From: Streptomyces humi
GTDB lineage: Bacteria; Actinomycetota; Actinomycetes; Streptomycetales; Streptomycetaceae
Assembly: GCF_001005085.2 (NCBI RefSeq)
Contig: NZ_LBMU02000044.1
Coordinates: forward strand, 1-64,000
Direction of reading: 5' to 3'
DNA: 64,000 nt
In this document: piece after piece, positions 42,101 through 47,987 of the stretch
How the letters are laid out: every line of letters starts with the position of its first letter
How positions within the stretch are numbered: position 1 is the stretch's first letter
Translations under genes and position numbers: made by a program
The notes under the pieces: model-generated
What the model saw: only the letters and a program-made list of their open reading frames with translations
Told to the model about the DNA's origin: nothing
The model's database searches: none

Positions 42101-44059
42101 ACCTGGACCAAGGAGGCGGGCGACGGCACCACCACCTCCGGGGTCCGCTACGTCGGGATGGACGGCAGCGCCCTGGATCTGGTCGCCGACGGCACCTTCG
42201 CGCGGTTCAGCGGGAAGCTGCACGACGGCACGTCCCTGAAGGTGGGCGACCACGCGGCACGCCCCGCCCACGCCCCCGCCGATGCCGCCGACCTGCCCTG
42301 GCAGGCCGGAAACCTGCGGGGCTACCGCCACACGCTCGTGGACGACCCGGACGGCAGGCTCTGGGAGGACGTCCACCAGGACGCCGGCGGCACCCCGCAC
42401 GTCGCGCGTGAGGGGCGGCCCGGCGGGATCGTGCGGGAGTTCACCGGCGACCGCACCTGGGTGGACCGGGACCCGCACGGCAACCTCGTCGGGCAGAGCC
42501 ACGCCCACCCGGACGGCACCGCCGGACGGGTGGTCCAGGGCTCCGGCCGCGCCGACTCGGGCCGCTGGACCTGGCGTGAGCTGGACGCCCAGGGCACCGA
42601 AGTCGGCCGCGGCCGCAGGGAGTTCTTCCGGGGGTCACAGGACTCGCGGCTGCCCTGGGACGACTCCTACCGGGACTACGACGGCAACGGCGACCTCGTC
42701 CGCGAGCGCCGGGCGCTGGACTCGGGGCGGTATGTCGACGCCTGGCGGGACGATCAGGGCCAGTGGCGCGCCGCTGCCCACGAGCGCGACGGCACGCCCA
42801 TCACGGTGGGCGACGGCGAGCAGGTCCGCCGCTGGTGGGACGGCCGCGCCTGGCAGGACCGGTGGACCAACGGCGCCCGCCACTTCCGTGACGAGCTGCG
42901 CGTCCCCGGCCAGGGCGCGCCCGTCGTACTGCGCGAGACCCCGCTGCACAACGGCGGTCCGCTGCGGGTGCGGGCGTACAGCACCGCGGTCACCCAGAAC
43001 ACCCCCGCCGGTTCGGTGTGGAAGGAGTTCGACCACGGCGGCGTGGTCCGGGAGCGCAGGGCGGAGGGCACCGGGTTCGTGGAGACCGACGCCTGGCGCG
43101 GCCAGTGGAACCGGTACGACAGGAACGGCGATCTGATCGCCCAACGCACCGACAACGGGCTGGTGTTCGAACGGGACACGTTCGGCAACTGGCGGCTGAC
43201 CGGCAACGAGTACGACTTCCGGGGCCCGCTGACCGAGATTCGTGGCTGGGGCCGTACCACCCGTGAGGCGCAGCGGATGCCGTGGTCCGGCACGGTGCTG
43301 CCGGACGGCGACGCGGCGCTGCGCGAGGCGCGTTACGAGCCGTACTGGCAGAGCGTGGCGAAGAAGGCGGCGCTGGAGTTCGGCCAGGAGTTCATCCTGG
43401 AGTTCGGTGCGAACCTCGCGGTGAACGGGATCGTCGCGGCCGTCCAGAACAAGCCGTTCACCGGCAAGGACGCGCTCAAGTCGTTCGCGAACGCGGCGGT
43501 CGGCGCGGGCATCAAGACCGGTCTGAGCACGGCGGTGCACGAGAGCCGGGCCCTCGGGCTGGAGAACCTCGGCAGGCTGAAGGCCGGCATCGCCAACATC
43601 GACGGCGGGAAGCCGTGGACCCGCCGCCCCATGAACCACGACAAGACCTGGGTCAACGAGTGGGCGGGCAACGAGACTCCGACCCGCTGGCGGGGCGGCG
43701 TCTACGACTACTCGTTCGGTGTCCTCAGCAGCGCGCTCTCGGGCTGGGTCAACGGCAGCATGAACGCGGCGGTGTGGGGCGTGACCGATGCCGACGGCCA
43801 GACCGTGAAGCTGCACGGCGGGGACGCGGTGTGGGAGGGCGGCATCAACGCGGCGGCCTCGGTCACCACGGCCGCCACCACCGGACTCGTCAAGAACGTC
43901 TTCGTGATGAGCGCCGGCGGCCGGCTCTTCCACCGCCAGGGCTTCGCCGACTTCTGGGTCCAGCTACCCTTCAAGATCTTCGAGAAGACGATCCAGTCGC
44001 TGTACCTGACCAGTACCTACCGTGCGAGCATCAATCCCACGTACTACCAGGCGCCTTGA
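33149..44059 (+). CDS. Giant (3636-residue) T7SS-exported polymorphic-toxin-like protein
   Basis: Parts in order: an N-terminal T7SS signal-type helical domain (1-125, opening DWNAIGLDGDPTPGDPDQI); a hydrophobic region (about 165-230, IILIVPALIFGGPIALLALGV); a Pro/Thr/His-rich section with PDRLTVNPAA repeats (about 755-830); a helical domain (about 940-1415); a domain starting KHATPAYHAIANSG (about 1420-1645), vaguely like ADP-ribosyltransferase/DarT folds; a second linker; a long beta-repeat region rich in D-G turns and Trp (about 2110-3370); and a Gly/Ala-rich helical end (about 3400-3636). Start ATG 33149 follows GGGAGG; an upstream in-frame start at 33101 lacks one. No recognised C-terminal nuclease and no adjacent small immunity gene. 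It may be a contact toxin or a giant surface protein. Confidence 0.85.
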   Translation: MPRPTDWNAIGLDGDPTPGDPDQIRTLATELNHLGSEARRISTAIDAVMNTAGDSVFVGEAADALRDKVNDRLRGHIEDVAQSFETAASALTTWADKLVDLQSRADGALNSGRGLSEDDPSRDTYASTARQAGTEHGEGAAAAAGSISGVSDIQLPISRCQIFWEAFQWLAIILIVPALIFGGPIALLALGVNLTLFIKTIVDFANGDASFLDLFLAGLGILAPTTKALPIFQIIKGVGTTAFAKGFANIARGTFQALRNLFTNGFRPTTLLLGLKDLVRLGSTWVYKGGLWVLDGIHNLPNVISHGVNSLGLTVVQGFKAIPGFVRGLPETLSKGWQATKTWVGQEFGGTKWLRILLPVDAAEIGEYGFARALRISLFDRGVLGQHVFGAPITGAVGRTISSVPVDPRTVDALVDMPRIQLNELRFGAGAGQNALRNLDLRLPGTHLDVTSTLRPPSLNLGDVGAIAHRGNFGVQAGRTVDALVDMPRVQLGGVHVENLGALGGRSDLGVSVAATPTVTTASGLHVPASAGVPGAAHGVANTPVAAVTGGAHTTLTGLPPTPANLTSHAEVLLPGGAHGGTHTPGTSVLTGTHGTPPPVAGTAGGLATPGSPVAGPVHTTLTGTGAPATNLAHTALNSTPAPMAAHEVTAPNSLLTGPTTVAHPAPNGIGHTVPGAVDTHASAFDLLAGGHRNTPNTPVAPGTGSTLADRTTSALTANQTRLHLDELVHSPGSPRPGAAPEHLPHGSAAPGTPDRLTVNPAAPDRLTVNPAAPDRLTVNPAAPDRLMTNPAAPDRLTAGTTTPDRLTVGTTTPARLTVTPTTPDRLPVTVSPHDPPSPAPVGGSGRPGPGGDHSRSALDLVDTGRSARGNDTPAFAGTPAHTDTGKGLAGSASGTSGHTPEHLPEQRAAAPSDRTSGPYPSGTGGGRDLPGHGPRLTPAQIEEAWFRDGQRVDALFGHADDPLRQARRDAWRDHVQARYDLGRAEESLPHDGHAGSSHGPTAAELRARENVDAARQRYDATHDRLTGLGVDPVRMEADLAALRGLGLNERPRALGGTVLPADTATPPPAHTAPSAHGETRTATSATPPQRLAEFLGEHTEAQRGLHQAEINLANAGQKQRPTMEAALAKANEEATRSTVRLDDAMTRALTEGRLSQRDLNLLVDQFAGAGDIQRALRLQEHALRLDTEARHAPDAARPDHFIRTGAEIQEQSRGLRELTRRLENLVEAGKRTPQELQGLARTLDEAAHTLDASLQGFVKDAAELGGTYTLRNEHAPVATVAHQLARMVDEAVTEAGPGGSVSLKGFLGTEASITRLQRDMPAVARRFRTDKAYAEVPTGLQWKAELPGTQAQWKQVFDDFEDFDKLSRTQQTEFVQKLSERNIRQLRQDVAELLDGLPRAERAQFEKLLAGLENLPYRVKHATPAYHAIANSGVMSSQGDLARRGIRFLASGKSSAKNTSNLGNDDFVFFRMEAGDKPMATRYGPTTLVFDAKVLEEKGGWVSLHDQLHPLDRETMRDLKFGDDTVRSATYDEGFDEMGKRARWTYAYPDGGSRTVSFDQEVFHGAHVQEALALSVVREVHRIGGGFKDDVLRLVHGRVDAEGLGSVVSKLYRPEAKFGSGLPINPLASRVESEWPRPLMVHDAEGDGRYLADGTVDPAARAAGKAFDEASDKLRQADNAVVSGNKKAQRYNLNKAQPLAEQSVRLTREFHALAEGARKDMAQGLLDERVKLLDTVNGRVDALKQGPDPDAVKAQPRPGKNQGAGASSSAAVPGGPDLAELPRAAEDALKAVPGITDPMKKMVRALANSDGFRSLPDSKVGAQTTAAVDLGRNAFDKAFKHLSKAGLVYGDEAGLHFTDDGRRLFLPPSADTKTPTLTGDHLPSHTPDTNGTPRPTENDTPASRPVDIAPAAPHGGGTAPHTRTGLQTTLDGVDRSARVQRQNDALSLLDGTPPASVGTGRGTGPAVPPRQPGRTPWAEDSARFDELLGGDGRPFREAWVELSSARAELNRVEDLRGAPGGASTSQGVSAFDVQLNQELVAARERFRTAYTNLQDLGVQPAEIEARVQEIQLGATRRGATLGAGKHDTLPDTVPPAVDHIALNSSGVSGPNGLTVERSVGQDGAVTLRMVDQQLHPDPAHTVVARPDGGFDVRNTGSDTVETYTAHGDRTGYEMPLHGADGRPTGMRLRTDVNGHGTRRALTVHGPGADGLTAFPLPGDATRITRGDTGATRRVDALGHHLDEGVQLTGRDGAPGPTDRVLVTDGSGGHVTDLAGNRLDLRVRDLGDGHGVRVTDETTGVSVRHDGRGRLQETCVALTDPRGVRGERFLADDGTGRFTLTDPSGARQPQTVTALPDGAGFRVTDETSGATSTFTADGRYRDTGLALFDPAADARGGRIVVPDGAGGHRLTDTAGQPLPQRVVTVDGNRPRTIDGVTGESVLYDAQGRPVSTSTALADPADGQRGARFAEPDGAGGHRLTDADGNRLPGTVTALADNGGFRTVHDTGHRTFAPDGGLAGDGLRLTGRDGVPAGHLDRPLGGAPRWLDDAFAADPARAVTFDPAGRVEIARPGGGRQVFDQNTGRFVQETVPLPGGGHRTTPADGTFTRYDAQGAVTATGTPLPAGHGGRLLVVAPPTAAHPGAWLEDAAGGRLAHWTAVRRPDGTTRIAFDDRTSPRHGEFVHLAADGSVVRQGFNVLDDGRRTDYRYVVDRTTGTWERTTRSGAPVAAGSFHHGTADLSGAAGGHIKLLSSTGKRVPVFERRVLPGASGDVVDSFRRTDTIGFARTNPRTHWVRWDDTGTPAGTGSRHYDTAGTGWRDTDGWGRTVREYRDGLQKFDGRAGHTLGVDDGNGVWTWHRHDGDGKVIASGPRTRERVGSGWTDRTADGRIAQRQWGMAEWPERAGQYQEHAVNPADGTLRATWERHSPHGKEVGRHEAFGDGFLTTDRWREQRPPTWVRTRWLAGAEHTRPPYAHVRGDDTYQLFTWTKEAGDGTTTSGVRYVGMDGSALDLVADGTFARFSGKLHDGTSLKVGDHAARPAHAPADAADLPWQAGNLRGYRHTLVDDPDGRLWEDVHQDAGGTPHVAREGRPGGIVREFTGDRTWVDRDPHGNLVGQSHAHPDGTAGRVVQGSGRADSGRWTWRELDAQGTEVGRGRREFFRGSQDSRLPWDDSYRDYDGNGDLVRERRALDSGRYVDAWRDDQGQWRAAAHERDGTPITVGDGEQVRRWWDGRAWQDRWTNGARHFRDELRVPGQGAPVVLRETPLHNGGPLRVRAYSTAVTQNTPAGSVWKEFDHGGVVRERRAEGTGFVETDAWRGQWNRYDRNGDLIAQRTDNGLVFERDTFGNWRLTGNEYDFRGPLTEIRGWGRTTREAQRMPWSGTVLPDGDAALREARYEPYWQSVAKKAALEFGQEFILEFGANLAVNGIVAAVQNKPFTGKDALKSFANAAVGAGIKTGLSTAVHESRALGLENLGRLKAGIANIDGGKPWTRRPMNHDKTWVNEWAGNETPTRWRGGVYDYSFGVLSSALSGWVNGSMNAAVWGVTDADGQTVKLHGGDAVWEGGINAAASVTTAATTGLVKNVFVMSAGGRLFHRQGFADFWVQLPFKIFEKTIQSLYLTSTYRASINPTYYQAP
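35411..35640 (+). repeat. 30-bp coding tandem repeat (PDRLTVNPAA)
   Basis: Seven or more 30-base units begin at 35411. The first three are identical at DNA level; later ones diverge (TVNPAA to TAGTTT, TVGTTT, TVTPTT). Each encodes ten residues starting D-R-L or A-R-L. Identical units point to recent duplication. It lies in a flexible linker of the giant protein. Confidence 0.9.
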
Positions 44060-44096
44060 CCGGGCAGCGGCGATCACCGAGGACTGGGGACAGCAG

Positions 44097-46619
44097 ATGA
44101 CCACCCGTCACACCGTGGCGCCCAAGGGCCAGGGCGGCCGGGGCGCCTACCGGACCATCGGGGAGGCGGTCCGCGCCGCCTCCCCCGGCGATCTGGTGGT
44201 GATCGCCCCCGGCACCTGGACCGAGAACGTGGTCCTGGACCGTGCCGTGGTGCTCACGGCCGAGCACGGCCGGGGCAGCGTGGTGATCACGGCGCCGCCC
44301 GGTGAGACGCCCGCGGTGACCGTGGACGGTCCGGACTGCGCCCTGCACAACCTCACCGTGTGGGGTTCGGACGCGGGGCTGCCCGCCGTGAGCGTGTCGC
44401 CCGGCGCCGGACTGGTCCTGGAGGAGTGCTCGGTGGAGGGCGGCCGGGTGCAGGTGAAGGGCCCGGACGACGAGGAGGGCGGTACGACGGCCGTGGTCCT
44501 GCGCCGCTGCCGTCTGGAGGGTGCGAGACTGGCCGGTCTGCACCTGGCCGGGGGTGTCCGGGCGCGGCTGGAGGACACGGCGGTCACCGGGGTCGACGGC
44601 ACGGGCGTCGTCCTGTCGGGTACCGCGAGCCTGGACGCCGTACGGCTGCGGCTGGAGCGGACGACCGGGTCGGGGATACGGCTGCGCGGCCGGTCCCGGC
44701 TGCGGCTGGCGGACTCGGTGCTGGCCGGCAGCGGGCGGGCCGGACTGCTCCTGGAGGACGCCACCGAGGCGCTGGCCGGGGAGACGCGGATCGAGACGCC
44801 GGGCGCCGCCGGGGTGCATCTGACCGGGTCGGCGCGGGCCGAGCTGACCGACTGCCGGATCCGTGGGGCGGCCGCGAGCGGTCTGGTGGTGCAGGAGACC
44901 GCGCGGCTGACCGCCGCGGGCTGCTCGGTGGCCGACGCGGGCGCCAACGGCCTGCTGGTGACGGGTTCGGGCGAGGCGCAGCTGGCCGACTGCCGGATCG
45001 ACCGCAGCGCCTTCAGCGCGGTCCACCTGGCCGGTACGGCCGTCGGACGGCTCGCGGACTGCCGGGTGCGCGGCGGCTCGGAGCACGGGGTGCACGCCAC
45101 CGGTGAGGCGCGCGTCGAACTGGCCGACTGCGGGATCACCGACGTGGCGATGACCGGGGTGAGTGTCCTGGAGCGGGCGGTGGCCACGCTGACGGGCTGC
45201 CGGGTCGCCGGAACGGCCGCGGGGATCGGGATCGGCTCGGCCGCCGGCTGCACGGTCGCCGACTCCACGGTGACCGGTACGAAGGAGATCGGCGTGCAGG
45301 TCGCCAAGGGCGCCGTCGCCGCCCTGGCCGGGATCCGGATCAGCGGCGCGGGCGCGGCCGGGCTGGTGGTCGACGAGGACGCCGAGGCGACGGTGGACGG
45401 CGGCTGGGTGGAGGACTGCGCGGGCTCCGGCGCCGTGGTGTGGACGGGAGCCCGGCCTCAGGTGACCGGGCTCCGTATCGACCGGCCGGGCAAGAACGGC
45501 GTGTTCCTGGCGGAGGGCGCGGGCGGCACGTTCACGGCGCTCGACGTCACCCGCGCCGGGTTCCCCGCCCTGCATGTCGCCAAGGGCGCCGACCCGGTCT
45601 TCCGGCACTGCCGCGTCCGGGACTGCGCGGAGGCGCTCGGCACCGACGAGGGCGCCGGGCCGGTCCTGGAGGACTGCACGGCCGACGGCGCCCCGCTGGT
45701 CTTCGGCGACCCGGCCGCGGCCCCGGCCGGCGGGACCGCGGCCGGGACCTCTTCCGTACCCGCCCCGGCCAGGTCCGCGGAAGGCGCGGCGGAGCCCGAG
45801 GAGGAGAACCTGGAGGACCTGCTCGGCGAACTCCACGAACTGGTCGGCCTGGACCGGGTCAAACAGGACGTCGGCTCGCTGGTCAAGCTGATGCAGACGG
45901 TCCGCCGCCGTGAGGAGGCCGGACTGCCGGCTCCGCCGCTCAGCCGCCACCTGGTGTTCGCCGGCAACCCCGGTACCGGCAAGACCACGGTCGCCCGCCT
46001 CTACGGCCGCCTGCTCAAGGCCCTCGGCCTGCTGCGCCGGGGGCATCTGGTCGAGGTCGACCGGACCGCGCTGGTCGGCGAGTACGTCGGCCACACCGGC
46101 CCGAAGACCACCGCGGCCTTCAACCGCGCGCTCGGCGGGGTGTTGTTCATCGACGAGGCCTACTCGCTGGCCCCGGCGTTCGCGGGCAACGACTTCGGCA
46201 CCGAGGCGGTGGCGACCCTGGTGAAGCTGATGGAGGACCACCGCGACGACGTGGTGGTGATCGCCGCCGGCTACCCCGGTGACATGCACCGTTTCATCGG
46301 CTCCAACCCCGGTCTCGCCTCCCGTTTCGGCCGCACCCTGCTCTTCGAGGACTACGAGCCGGCCGAGCTGGTCTCGATCGTGGAGTTCCAGGCCGGACAG
46401 CACCGCTACGAGCTGACACCGACCGCCCGCGCGGAACTCCTCGCCCTGTTCGAGGGGATGCCCAAGGGCGAGGGCTTCGGCAACGGCCGCTCGGCCCGCC
46501 AGGTCTTCCAGGAGATGACCGAACGCCAGGCCCAGCGGGTCGCCGAACTCGCCGCCCCGACCGACGAACAGCTGATCAGCCTGGAGGACCACGACCTGCC
46601 GCACCCGGCCGCGCGCTGA
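44097..46619 (+). CDS. Beta-helix / AAA+ ATPase fusion, EccA/CbbX-like
   Basis: An 840-residue fusion. Residues about 20-540 form a right-handed parallel beta-helix: tandem 23-residue turns with repeated ...LADCRI...G..L-type cores, starting with a pectate-lyase-like IGEAVRAASPGDLVVIAPGT. Residues about 590-840 are a CbxX/CfqX AAA+ domain with Walker A GNPGTGKTT at 623, Walker B GVLFIDEAYSL, sensor and arginine-finger segments (NPGLASRFGR). This AAA+ type is that of EccA, which acts on T7SS substrates in the cytosol. No signal peptide. ATG 44097 follows the giant gene by 37 bases. Likely role: binding and remodelling the giant substrate or its partners; the beta-helix could be the substrate-recognition surface (inference). 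Confidence 0.88.
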   Translation: MTTRHTVAPKGQGGRGAYRTIGEAVRAASPGDLVVIAPGTWTENVVLDRAVVLTAEHGRGSVVITAPPGETPAVTVDGPDCALHNLTVWGSDAGLPAVSVSPGAGLVLEECSVEGGRVQVKGPDDEEGGTTAVVLRRCRLEGARLAGLHLAGGVRARLEDTAVTGVDGTGVVLSGTASLDAVRLRLERTTGSGIRLRGRSRLRLADSVLAGSGRAGLLLEDATEALAGETRIETPGAAGVHLTGSARAELTDCRIRGAAASGLVVQETARLTAAGCSVADAGANGLLVTGSGEAQLADCRIDRSAFSAVHLAGTAVGRLADCRVRGGSEHGVHATGEARVELADCGITDVAMTGVSVLERAVATLTGCRVAGTAAGIGIGSAAGCTVADSTVTGTKEIGVQVAKGAVAALAGIRISGAGAAGLVVDEDAEATVDGGWVEDCAGSGAVVWTGARPQVTGLRIDRPGKNGVFLAEGAGGTFTALDVTRAGFPALHVAKGADPVFRHCRVRDCAEALGTDEGAGPVLEDCTADGAPLVFGDPAAAPAGGTAAGTSSVPAPARSAEGAAEPEEENLEDLLGELHELVGLDRVKQDVGSLVKLMQTVRRREEAGLPAPPLSRHLVFAGNPGTGKTTVARLYGRLLKALGLLRRGHLVEVDRTALVGEYVGHTGPKTTAAFNRALGGVLFIDEAYSLAPAFAGNDFGTEAVATLVKLMEDHRDDVVVIAAGYPGDMHRFIGSNPGLASRFGRTLLFEDYEPAELVSIVEFQAGQHRYELTPTARAELLALFEGMPKGEGFGNGRSARQVFQEMTERQAQRVAELAAPTDEQLISLEDHDLPHPAAR

Positions 46620-46642
46620 CGGCACGATTCGTTTCGTACAAT
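46616..46642 (+). promoter_or_regulatory. Promoter of the MarR gene
   Basis: A strong -10 hexamer TACAAT is at 46637-46642. A weak CTGACG lies 15 bases upstream. The -10 sits in an imperfect dyad around TTTCGTACAATTTG, which could be the MarR autoregulatory site. Confidence 0.45.
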
Positions 46643-46712
46643 TTGAGGCCGAACGACCGTGCGGCGGCAGGCCGCCGCACGGTGCAGGAGCAGGTTCGCG
46701 AAGGAGTACGCC

Positions 46713-47285
46713 GTGCCCGGTCAGCGGTCCATCACCGAAGCCGAGAAGCTCGCCTCGGCCAAGCTCGGCGGTACCCCGGTCCGCCGGGAGCAGATGGCGG
46801 CCGTGGCGAACATCTACCGGGCCGCCTCCGCGGTGCGCCAGCATCTGGAGAACTCGGTGCTGCGCGGCTCCGACCTGACCTGGACCGCGTTCGTGGTGCT
46901 GTGGGTGGTGTGGGTGTGGGGCGAGTCGGAGACCCGGCACGTGGCGGAGGAGGCCGGGATCTCCAAGGGCACGCTCACCGGGGTGGCCCGCACCCTGGAG
47001 TCGCGGGGGCTGCTCGCCCGCGCCGGGCATCCGAGCGACGGCCGGCTGGTGCTGCTGAGCCTCACCGACAAGGGCGAGGAGCTGATGCAGCGGGTGTTCC
47101 CGGCGTTCAACGAGGAGGAGGCGTTCGTGACCGCCGGCCTCAGCGACGCCGAGTGCCGGGGTCTCGCCGAGGGGCTGCGGCGGGTCGTGCTCCAGGTCGA
47201 GGAGCACGGCGAGGAGCGGCGCCGGGAACTGCTCGACGGGGCCGCGCCCGCGCCGCGCCGCAGCGGTCGGCGCCCCCGGGCGTGA
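46713..47285 (+). CDS. MarR-family transcriptional regulator
   Basis: A 190-residue winged-helix regulator. Helices flank TWTAFVVLWVVWVWG. The recognition region is RHVAEEAGISKGTLTGVARTLESRGLL (about residues 80-108) and the wing is GHPSDGRLVLLSLTDKG. GTG 46713 has AAGGAG upstream. Its stop codon is directly next to the stop of the convergent gamma-glutamyl hydrolase gene (TGATCA). It lies at the edge of the catabolic regulon and may sense a substrate of that pathway, but its target is not shown. It is one of two regulators (with the TetR at 51165-51791) that could control the cluster. Confidence 0.88.
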   Translation: MPGQRSITEAEKLASAKLGGTPVRREQMAAVANIYRAASAVRQHLENSVLRGSDLTWTAFVVLWVVWVWGESETRHVAEEAGISKGTLTGVARTLESRGLLARAGHPSDGRLVLLSLTDKGEELMQRVFPAFNEEEAFVTAGLSDAECRGLAEGLRRVVLQVEEHGEERRRELLDGAAPAPRRSGRRPRA

Positions 47286-47987
47286 TCAGGCGGCGGCCCG
47301 GACGAACGCGTCGAACAGCCGCTGCTGGACGGGGTCTTCGTGCGCGGTGTCCTCGGGATGCCACTGCACGGCCGTGAACCAGCCCCGCCCGTCGGCCGCC
47401 TCGATGCCCTCGACCGTGCCGTCCGCCGCGGTGGCGGAGACGGTGAGCCCGCTGCCGAGGCGGTCCACGCGCTGGTGGTGGTAGCAGGAGGCGTCCAGCT
47501 TCTCGGTGTCCGTGGCCCGTTCCAGCCGGGAACCGGGACGCACGCGCACGGGGTGGACCACATGGCGGTGCGCGGTGTCCATGTCCTGGTGCAGGGTGCC
47601 GCCCAGGGCCACGTTCACGACCTGGAGGCCCCGGCAGACGGCCAGCAGCGGCAGCCCCGACTCCATCGCGTGGCGGGCGATGTGGAGGTCGAAGGTGTCC
47701 TGGAGGTCGTCGACGTCGTAGACGCTGTCATGGGTGTCGGCGGCGCCGTAGCGGTACGGGGCGAGGTCGCCGCCACCGGGCAGCAGCACCCCGTCGAAGC
47801 GGGCCAGCCGGCCGGCCACGTCGGTGTCGGCGGGGTGGATGCTCGCGGGCTCGCCGCCGGCCCGCCAGACGGCCTCGACCAGGGCCCGGGCGTTGACCTC
47901 GGCGGCGAAGCGCAGGGCCGAGGTGGTGGCGGAGAACCGGGCGGGTACGGCGATGAGCGGGCGGAGCTGTCGGCGCGGTCGGGTCAC
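47286..47987 (-). CDS. Gamma-glutamyl-amide hydrolase (PuuD-like class I amidotransferase)
   Basis: A 233-residue class I glutamine-amidotransferase-like hydrolase. VLLPGGGDLAP is followed by nucleophile Cys118 in LLAVCRGLQ, His210 in VQWHPED and Glu212. It belongs to the branch of gamma-glutamyl-GABA hydrolase PuuD, which removes the gamma-glutamyl group from an amine-derived acid. GTG 47987 overlaps the aldehyde dehydrogenase stop (GTGA), so the two are co-translated. With the dehydrogenase, the permease and the glutamine-synthetase-like gene at 57786, the set matches the logic of the Puu pathway. Confidence 0.85.
   Translation of the reverse strand: MTRPRRQLRPLIAVPARFSATTSALRFAAEVNARALVEAVWRAGGEPASIHPADTDVAGRLARFDGVLLPGGGDLAPYRYGAADTHDSVYDVDDLQDTFDLHIARHAMESGLPLLAVCRGLQVVNVALGGTLHQDMDTAHRHVVHPVRVRPGSRLERATDTEKLDASCYHHQRVDRLGSGLTVSATAADGTVEGIEAADGRGWFTAVQWHPEDTAHEDPVQQRLFDAFVRAAA

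Noticed and set aside
28763-42508. Long antisense frames opposite the EssC-like and giant protein genes
   Set aside because: No motifs, no plausible start sites, and the sense strand has recognisable domains or consistent repeat structure throughout.
33149-44059. Frameshift or gene fusion artefact explaining the giant protein
   Set aside because: The frame stays open for 10.9 kb with constant codon bias and no internal start with a strong ribosome binding site that would suggest separate genes.
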